NCBI GenBank assembly: GCA_033764865.1
Contig: JANRIM010000134.1
Coordinates: forward strand, 1-27,317
Source: VFBF01 sp033764865
GTDB taxonomy: Bacteria; Pseudomonadota; Alphaproteobacteria; Caulobacterales; Aquidulcibacteraceae
Direction: 5' to 3'
DNA: 27,317 bases
Shown here: positions 22,242 through 27,317 of the stretch, piece after piece
How positions within the stretch are numbered: position 1 is the first letter of the stretch
Layout of the letters: the number at the start of each line of letters is the position of its first letter
Program-made: the position numbers and the translations under genes
The notes under the pieces: generated by a model
Database searches by the model: none
Told to the model about the DNA's origin: nothing
What the model saw: the letters and a program-made list of their open reading frames with translations, nothing else

Positions 22242-22762
22242 GGATCCGCCCGATCCGGTTGCGGACCCAGGCTGGCGTAGCGCCCTCCATAGTAAAGCAG
22301 CGGCTCCGCGACGTGAGGCCCGCGCACCGTCCGGACACGGCCGATGAAGACGCCGTGCGTGCCGTACATGTGTGCGACGTCCACGGTGCAGAAGACAGCG
22401 ACGGCGTCGTGAAGGAACGGGACGCCGCGCTCGTCGGCGCGCCAGCGCTCGTCCCCAAAGCGCGCCTCGCCCTTTTGCGCGCTGCTGCTGCACAGCCGTG
22501 CGAGCGGCTCGTGGACGACGGAGAGGATGTTGATGCTGAATTCGGCGCCGCGCTTGAGCGCCGGATGGATCGACGCGGTCTCGTTGACGCAGGCGAGCAT
22601 GGCGGGCGGGGCGAAGGAAAGCGGCGTCACGGCGGTGGCGGTCATGGCGTGGCGGTCTGCGCCGTCCCGCGCCGCCAGGACGACGACGCCCATGGCGAGG
22701 CCGCGCAGAGCGACCCTCAGCGTCTCGGCGATGTGAGCTTCGGTGGTGGGGGAGGGAGACAT
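22238..22762 (-). CDS. flavin reductase domain protein (HpaC/DIM6-NTAB family)
   Basis: A 174-residue flavin reductase of the type that supplies reduced FMN or FAD to two-component monooxygenases. Seen: LRGLAMGVVVLAARDG, HAMTATAVTPLSFAPPAMLACVN (about 38-60, the flavin phosphate-binding strand-loop), FSINILSVVHEPLARLCSS, and a C-terminal HGVFIGRV plus PLLYYGGRYASL, all characteristic. No oxygenase partner of the flavin type (acyl-CoA dehydrogenase-like or luciferase-like) is encoded in the window. The ATG at 22762 has no convincing ribosome binding site. The TGA overlaps the GTG of SDR 2, and the gene is divergent from the second P450. Confidence 0.9.
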   Translation of the reverse strand: MSPSPTTEAHIAETLRVALRGLAMGVVVLAARDGADRHAMTATAVTPLSFAPPAMLACVNETASIHPALKRGAEFSINILSVVHEPLARLCSSSAQKGEARFGDERWRADERGVPFLHDAVAVFCTVDVAHMYGTHGVFIGRVRTVRGPHVAEPLLYYGGRYASLGPQPDRADP

Positions 22763-22792
22763 GCCGACCGGCGGATAGAGTTGTTCTTTGTA

Positions 22793-22809
22793 ATCATACG
22801 ACGTAAGTT
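22793..22809. promoter_or_regulatory. operator-like imperfect palindrome
   Basis: ATCATACG-A-CGTAAGTT: eight-base arms about a central A, six of eight pairs matching and the inner TACG/CGTA perfect. It lies 31-47 bases upstream of the flavin reductase ATG, in the AT-rich island, where a repressor of TetR or similar type could cover the promoter. No such regulator gene is in the window. Confidence 0.45.
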
Positions 22810-22840
22810 AATAGCCAGCAACGTGCGATCTGCCGGTTCG

Positions 22841-22856
22841 CCGGGCGTACGCCCGG
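22841..22856. repeat. perfect 16-bp palindrome
   Basis: CCGGGCGTACGCCCGG is its own reverse complement. It sits in the middle of the divergent region, flanked by outer GCCGG/CCGGC arms. It could be a second operator or a transcript hairpin separating the two directions; in such GC-rich DNA chance is not excluded. Confidence 0.45.
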
Positions 22857-22956
22857 TCCCGGCGCTCGCGCGGACCTGCCAAACGATGTACGCTTTAGCG
22901 CGCGCCGCGGTGGCTGGCCCCGCCGCACATGCCCGAAGCGTCGAGGAGGAAACGCC

Positions 22957-24204
22957 ATGACCCTTGATCGAGCCTCCGCGCGATCGGACGTGCGCGACGT
23001 CAATTTCGCCGATCCCGCTTTTCTTGCGCGTCCGTGGCCGGAGCTCCTGCGATTGCAGCGGGAGGCCCCCGTGTACTGGAGCGAGAACCAGAAGGGGTGG
23101 ATCATCACGCGGCACGCAGACGTCAAGGCGGCGTTCGCCGACCCGCGCCTGTCGGCGGCGCGGGTGGAGCAGCTGTTCAGGAGCATGCCCGAGGATGTCC
23201 GCGCGCAGCTGCAGACCGTCCGAAAGTACCTTACGCTCAATGTGAACCGCATGGACGGTCCCGAGCACATGCGGATCCGCACCTTGATGCTCAAGGCCTT
23301 CGATCGGGGCGTCGTCCGGCAGCTTGAGGGCTTTATCGACGGCTTGATCGACCGCATCCTGGACACGTGCGCCTCGAAAGGGGAGTTCGATTTCCACGCC
23401 GAGGTCTGCAACGTCCTGCCGACGATGATCATGCAGCGTCTGCTCGGCCTTCCCGACGAATTCCAGACACAGCTGTTCAAGCTTGCTTCGGACTTCACGG
23501 CGGCGAGCGCATCTGCGGCCATCACGCCCGAACTCATGCTCCAGCTGGACCGCTCGATCCGCTCGATGAACGAGATTTTCGAGGTTCTGATCAAGGACAG
23601 GGAACGCAACCCCGGCGACGATCTCATTTCGACGTTGGTGCACGCGCGGGACGGATTGCACCGTCTCAGCCACGATGAGTTGCTGGCCTGCTTTCACGCC
23701 ATCATCGTCGCCGGCGCGGAGACGACGGCCCATTCCCTGAGCGTCCATCTCGTCGAGATCGCGAGGCGGCCGGACATCGTGGCGCGCTTGCGCGTCGATC
23801 CGGACTGCGCCTTTGCGCTCGCGACCGAACTGCTGCGTTATCCCGGCACCGTCAAGTGCATGACGCGCCTCGCCGCCGAGGACTTCGAGTGGCACGGCCA
23901 ACATATCAGAAAGGGCGATCTCCTGTGGATGATGCACGCCGGGGCCAACGTCGACCCCGAGGTGTTCCCCGATGCGTTCGAGACCGACATTGACCGCAAC
24001 AACCGCGAATCCTTCGCCTTCGGCCCCGGGTTGCACCACTGCGTCGGTCACATTCTGGCGCGCACGGAAATCTCGATGTTCATGAAGCGGGCGTTCGCGC
24101 GCTTCGATGTGGCGATCCTGGAGGAGACGCTGGAGATGGCCCCCAGTTACATCTTCTTTGGATACAAGAGGCTGCGCGTGCGCTTCACGCCGCGGGCTGC
24201 GTGA
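22957..24204 (+). CDS. cytochrome P450 (second copy)
   Basis: A 415-residue soluble P450. Haem loop FGPGLHHCVG (355-364) with Cys362, ExxR at Glu291-Arg294 (ELLR), and a canonical I-helix AGAETT (252-257). MDGPEHMRIRTLMLKAFD (99-116) is the C-helix region. It is only distantly related to the first P450, so it is not a tandem duplicate; it may act on a different position or a later intermediate. GAGGAGGAAACGCC before the ATG is the best ribosome binding site in the window, suggesting high expression. It probably shares the ferredoxin encoded at 19873. The stop is 5 bases from that of the convergent SDR. Confidence 0.96.
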   Translation: MTLDRASARSDVRDVNFADPAFLARPWPELLRLQREAPVYWSENQKGWIITRHADVKAAFADPRLSAARVEQLFRSMPEDVRAQLQTVRKYLTLNVNRMDGPEHMRIRTLMLKAFDRGVVRQLEGFIDGLIDRILDTCASKGEFDFHAEVCNVLPTMIMQRLLGLPDEFQTQLFKLASDFTAASASAAITPELMLQLDRSIRSMNEIFEVLIKDRERNPGDDLISTLVHARDGLHRLSHDELLACFHAIIVAGAETTAHSLSVHLVEIARRPDIVARLRVDPDCAFALATELLRYPGTVKCMTRLAAEDFEWHGQHIRKGDLLWMMHAGANVDPEVFPDAFETDIDRNNRESFAFGPGLHHCVGHILARTEISMFMKRAFARFDVAILEETLEMAPSYIFFGYKRLRVRFTPRAA

Positions 24205-24209
24205 GGGGG

Positions 24210-25004
24210 TCAACCGCCCGGCGCACGCATGGCGGCGGTGATGCCCTGATCGGCGATGATGGTGGCCCCGTGGATGCTTTTCGCCGCGTCGGACAGCAGG
24301 AACAGGACGATCTCGGCGATGTCCTCCGCCGCCATGAGGGCGTTGCCGTAGGGGCTGTTGGAGGCCGCTTCGCGCTTGACCATGGCGTCGCGTTGCGCGT
24401 CGGTCAACGTGTCGTACTTGAAGCCGAGCATGGGGGTGCGCACGGAGCCGGGGCCGACGCAATTGATGCGCACGCCCGTTCGCCGGAGTTCGGGGGCGAG
24501 CGTGCGCGTAAAGTGCGTCACGGCGGCCTTGGTCGCTGCGTACACAGCGCAGGTCTCCACCCCCAGTTGCGCAGCGGCAGAGCTGATGTTGACGATGGCG
24601 CCGTCTCCCGTGCGGATCATCAGGGGAAGCGCCGCCTGGACCATGCTGATCGCGCCAACGGCGTTCACGCCGAACAGAAGGTCCACGGTCTCCGGCGACA
24701 TCTCCATGATGGGACCGCGATGGAAGACCCCGGCGCTGTTCACCAGCATGTGCAGTTCGCCGTGCGTCCGCTCGACGGCGGCGAGGGCCGCGCCAATCTG
24801 CGCGCGGTCGCGGACATCGCACGGGATCGCCGTTGCAGAGGCGCCGGTGGCGCGTAGCTCGTCACAGAAGGCTTCGATCGTAGCGAGCGGTTGATCGGAG
24901 ACGACCACAACATGCGCGCCACGCGCAGCGAGCAGGCGCGACGTGGCGGCGCCGATCCCTGTGGCGCCGCCGGTCACGAGGGCGATCTTGTCCTTGAACA
25001 TCAT
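24210..25004 (-). CDS. short-chain dehydrogenase/reductase (SDR 3)
   Basis: A 264-residue classical SDR with TGGATGIG (11-18), Asp37 after the second strand (VVSDQ, suggesting NAD), NSAG (89-92), Asn114, Ser141/142 in NISSAAA, and Tyr155/Lys159 in YAATK. The start MMFKDKIALVTGG at 25004 overlaps the upstream oxidoreductase stop (ATGA), with GGAG in front, so the two are translationally coupled. The paired reductases may act in sequence on an enone or ketone ring. It is distinct in sequence from SDR 1 and SDR 2. Confidence 0.92.
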   Translation of the reverse strand: MMFKDKIALVTGGATGIGAATSRLLAARGAHVVVVSDQPLATIEAFCDELRATGASATAIPCDVRDRAQIGAALAAVERTHGELHMLVNSAGVFHRGPIMEMSPETVDLLFGVNAVGAISMVQAALPLMIRTGDGAIVNISSAAAQLGVETCAVYAATKAAVTHFTRTLAPELRRTGVRINCVGPGSVRTPMLGFKYDTLTDAQRDAMVKREAASNSPYGNALMAAEDIAEIVLFLLSDAAKSIHGATIIADQGITAAMRAPGG

Positions 25005-26992
25005 TGAGCTCCACGGCCGCGGGCGGCCATGTGGCCCTCGCGGATGGCGACGAGGAGATCGCGCGGCGCCTGGGCGTCGCCCACGAGGTGCAGCGCGTAA
25101 GGCGTGCGCCGGCGGCTTCCACCGCCCAGCGCATGGTACAGGTCGACCTGAGGGGCGTTGAACCCGACGAACACCACCGTGTCGGCGGGGACTGACCAGG
25201 CGCCTCCGCCGTCGAGGTAGGCCAGCTCGCAGGTGTCTTTCCCGATCGATGCGAGGCGCACCTGCACGTGCAGCGTGAAATCGCCCTTGCGCAAGCGCTG
25301 CAAAGCGGGGGTCGTCCTCACGGCGGCCTCGATCTGCGGCGCGAACGAGGAATGGCGTGTGGCGAAGGTCACCTTGAGGCCGTTGGCGAGGAGATGTTCG
25401 GCGACGGCGATCGCTTCATAGTGTCCAACGTCGTCGAACACCACGGCGCTGCGGCCGAGCCGGGGGCCAGGGGTGAAGAAGACGTCAAAGGAACTCAGCA
25501 CGTGGGCCTGGGCGAAGCCGGGCGGCGGCGCGTCGGGCCGCGCGACTTGAAGGCCGTCCATCCTCGGCAGGGATCCGGTGGCGACGATGATGACGTCCGG
25601 GCTCTCCGCCAGAACCTCTTCCGACTCCACATAGCTCGACAGCCGGACATCCACCCCGAGCGCATAGATCTCCTGTTCGAGCCAGAAGGTGATGTCCCCG
25701 ATGGACTGAAGCTTCGGCGCCTCCCGTGCGATGGTGACCGCGCCGCCCAGCGTGGGTTGCGCCTCGAACAACACGACCGTGTGCCCCGCGAGGGCGGCGA
25801 CCCTGGCCGCTTCCATCCCGGCCGGCCCTCCGCCGACGATGACGTACTTGAGCGGCGTCTGCGCGGTTTCGATCAGGTCTTCGGAGAGCGTGCGTTCAAA
25901 ACCGTTGGCGGGATTGACGGTGCAGATCATGCGCTGCAGGGGCGTCCGGATTCCCGCCACGCAGCCCTGGTTGCAGCCGATGCAGGGCCGAACGCGCTCG
26001 GCCTGTCCCGCGACTGTCTTGGCGACGAGATCCGGGTCCGCGATCATGGCGCGCACCAGGCTCACCATGTCGGCGGAGCCCTCGCGGATCGCCTGGTCTG
26101 CCTCCTCCAGCGTCCGGTAGCGCCCGGCGATCATCGTGGGCACGGTGGCGCGCGCGGCGATCGGTGACGCCGAGGGCAGCATGTAGCCGGCCGGCTGGTC
26201 CATCGCGCCCAGCATGCTGGCGATGGAGTAGGGGCTGCCCATGGAGGCGCTGACGTAGTGTACGATGTTTTCTGCGCAGAGCTGTGCGACGATCTCGCCG
26301 CCCTCCTCCGGCGAAAGACCCCCGGGCGTATTGTAGTCGGACAGGCGAACGCCGATCGGAAAATCGGGGCCCACCGCCCTTCGGACGGCATGAAGTATTT
26401 CGCGTCCGAAGCGCATGCGGCCGTCGAGGTCGCCACCGTAGGCGTCGTCACGCTTGTTCGTGAGGGGGCACAGGAACTGGTGGATGAGGTAGCCATGCCC
26501 GAAATGCAGCTCGATACCATCGAGACCGCCTTCCTGGACGCGGCGCGCGCTCGCTGCGAAGGCGTCGACGACCTCTTCGATCTGGTCGACTGTCATCGGT
26601 TGCGGCGTGTTCACGGCGCCAAGCGGACAGGGCACGTTCGACGCGGACCACGGCGCGCCGCCGCCGGCCGGCCCCCAGCGATGTCCCCCGTGCCAGAGTT
26701 GGACGAACATGCGCATGTCGTGCTTTTGCATGGCGCGGGCGAGCTGCGCGAAGCCGGGGATGATGGAATCGTCCCACGCGTACACGGTGTGCGTCACCGA
26801 CGAGGGATGCACGGCGGTGGCCTCCAGGATGCTGAGGCCGACCCCGCTCTTCGCCCGCGCCTCGTGGTAGGCGATCAGATCCTCCGAAATCACGCCGCGG
26901 CCATAGCTTGTGCCATGGGCGGCGCGCGCGATGCGGTTCTTCACCTCCAGCTTGTGGATCCGGATGGGCCGCAGAATATGGTCAAGCGCCAT
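25001..26992 (-). CDS. two-flavin Fe-S oxidoreductase (2,4-dienoyl-CoA reductase/BaiCD-type)
   Basis: A 663-residue enzyme with an N-terminal old-yellow-enzyme FMN barrel (1-370), a 4Fe-4S site Cys337, Cys340, Cys344 and Cys357 (CIGCNQGC plus MICTVNP), and a C-terminal FAD/NAD(P)H domain from about 380 with YVIVGGGPAGMEAARVA. The FMN barrel shows ELHFGHGYLIHQF (161-173) and NKRDDAYGG. The order and length match 2,4-dienoyl-CoA reductase, trimethylamine dehydrogenase and the bile-acid enzymes BaiCD/BaiH. It most likely reduces or isomerises a conjugated C=C. The upstream frame is longer, but the family start is the ATG at 26992; the ribosome binding site is weak. It follows the CoA transferase gene by 19 bases. 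Confidence 0.92.
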   Translation of the reverse strand: MALDHILRPIRIHKLEVKNRIARAAHGTSYGRGVISEDLIAYHEARAKSGVGLSILEATAVHPSSVTHTVYAWDDSIIPGFAQLARAMQKHDMRMFVQLWHGGHRWGPAGGGAPWSASNVPCPLGAVNTPQPMTVDQIEEVVDAFAASARRVQEGGLDGIELHFGHGYLIHQFLCPLTNKRDDAYGGDLDGRMRFGREILHAVRRAVGPDFPIGVRLSDYNTPGGLSPEEGGEIVAQLCAENIVHYVSASMGSPYSIASMLGAMDQPAGYMLPSASPIAARATVPTMIAGRYRTLEEADQAIREGSADMVSLVRAMIADPDLVAKTVAGQAERVRPCIGCNQGCVAGIRTPLQRMICTVNPANGFERTLSEDLIETAQTPLKYVIVGGGPAGMEAARVAALAGHTVVLFEAQPTLGGAVTIAREAPKLQSIGDITFWLEQEIYALGVDVRLSSYVESEEVLAESPDVIIVATGSLPRMDGLQVARPDAPPPGFAQAHVLSSFDVFFTPGPRLGRSAVVFDDVGHYEAIAVAEHLLANGLKVTFATRHSSFAPQIEAAVRTTPALQRLRKGDFTLHVQVRLASIGKDTCELAYLDGGGAWSVPADTVVFVGFNAPQVDLYHALGGGSRRRTPYALHLVGDAQAPRDLLVAIREGHMAARGRGAQ

Positions 26993-27011
26993 GATGGGTG
27001 TCCATGCCAGG

Positions 27012-27317
27012 CTATGCCGAGCGAACGACGCCCGTCTCGACGAGCGTGGCGATCTCGGCCCCCGTGAATCCGGCGTCCCGAAGAACGGACTCAACGGGAT
27101 CGTCGCAGGGCGCGAGGATCGCCGAGACGAGGTCAGGATGCGCCGAAAGCCTCGGCGCGGGCGCGGCGTGCAGGCCGTCGTCGGTGCGGCGCACCGTGCC
27201 GCGCGCCATGAGGTGCGGATCGTCCGGCAGGTCCGCCAGACCGACGACAGGCGCGCCGCAGGCTTCCGCTTCCGCGAAGGCCGCCGTCCAGTACGATTGC
27301 GGTCGCGCCGCGAACGC
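27012..27317 (-). CDS. CaiB/BaiF family CoA transferase, C-terminal part (5' end outside the window)
   Basis: The last 101 residues of a family III CoA transferase. Visible are YWTAAFAEAEACGAPVVGLA and DDPHLMARGTVRR, the conserved C-terminal segment in which the small domain contacts the partner subunit (family pattern: F-x-x-x-D-x-C-x-x-P-V, then D-P-H-x-x-A-R). The final helix GFTGAEIATLVETGVV is also usual. Full proteins are about 400 residues. Such enzymes move CoA between carboxylic acids, or racemise 2-methylacyl-CoA. It is the upstream gene of the oxidoreductase-SDR string and would provide the CoA thioester. Confidence 0.87.
   Translation of the reverse strand, partial: AFAARPQSYWTAAFAEAEACGAPVVGLADLPDDPHLMARGTVRRTDDGLHAAPAPRLSAHPDLVSAILAPCDDPVESVLRDAGFTGAEIATLVETGVVRSA

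Larger units (their letters stand above)
22763..22956. promoter_or_regulatory. divergent control region, flavin reductase-SDR / second P450
   Basis: A 194-bp intergenic region with an AT-rich island at about 22779-22814 close to the reductase start, two palindromes (listed separately), and CAAACGATGTACGCT at 22880-22894, which resembles a sequence upstream of the TonB receptor. TACGCT inside it is a possible -10 box for the P450 gene, about 63 bases before that ATG. Confidence 0.5.

Noticed and set aside
22717..24822. Long minus-strand frame opposite the second P450
   Set aside because: It covers the P450 and part of SDR 3 in another frame, and its product has no recognisable domain.

Overview
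This is a GC-rich alphaproteobacterial chromosome segment. The minus-strand order rplU-rpmA-GNAT-(DUF4188)-obgE-proB is the usual alphaproteobacterial layout. The TonB-dependent receptor, the many SDR and cytochrome P450 genes and the exported crotonase fit a Caulobacterales/Hyphomonadaceae-like or sphingomonad-like degrader. The genus cannot be fixed from the sequence alone. No tRNA, rRNA, IS, integrase or CRISPR array is visible.

Region 1 (1-2932, minus strand) is the ribosome-assembly/proline operon: L21, L27, a GNAT acetyltransferase, a DUF4188 protein, the GTPase ObgE and the start of glutamate 5-kinase. Promoter-like boxes lie upstream of rplU, and a perfect 12-bp hairpin sits between rpmA and the GNAT gene. 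Region 2 (3088-5047) holds a divergent pair, an alpha/beta hydrolase and a VOC metalloenzyme. Region 3 (5153-8772) is poorly characterised: a 699-residue repeat lipoprotein, a membrane-anchored coiled-coil protein, and two TerB-like paralogues facing each other.

Region 4 (8895-13077) is a putative LysR-controlled set. The regulator is divergent from a minus-strand operon containing a truncated AhpD-like gene, a signal-peptide-bearing crotonase of 6-oxocamphor-hydrolase type, a peroxiredoxin, a glutathione transferase and an SDR. Region 5 (13074-27317) is a catabolic cluster. One arm (minus) reads aldehyde dehydrogenase, PQQ quinohaemoprotein alcohol dehydrogenase, alpha/beta hydrolase. Divergent from it is an uptake-and-oxidation operon: TonB-dependent receptor, [2Fe-2S] ferredoxin, cytochrome P450. 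Then come a flavin reductase translationally coupled to an SDR (minus), a second P450 (plus), and a minus-strand run of CaiB/BaiF CoA transferase (partial), a two-flavin Fe-S oxidoreductase and an SDR.

Taken together, the cluster can take up a hydrophobic substrate through the outer membrane, hydroxylate it, oxidise alcohol to ketone/aldehyde to acid, cleave a C-C bond and activate acids with CoA. An alicyclic or terpenoid/steroid-like substrate is the best guess. The most unusual part is the proposed periplasmic, CoA-independent retro-Claisen hydrolase next to P450 and dehydrogenase genes. The substrate and the pathway order are inference.
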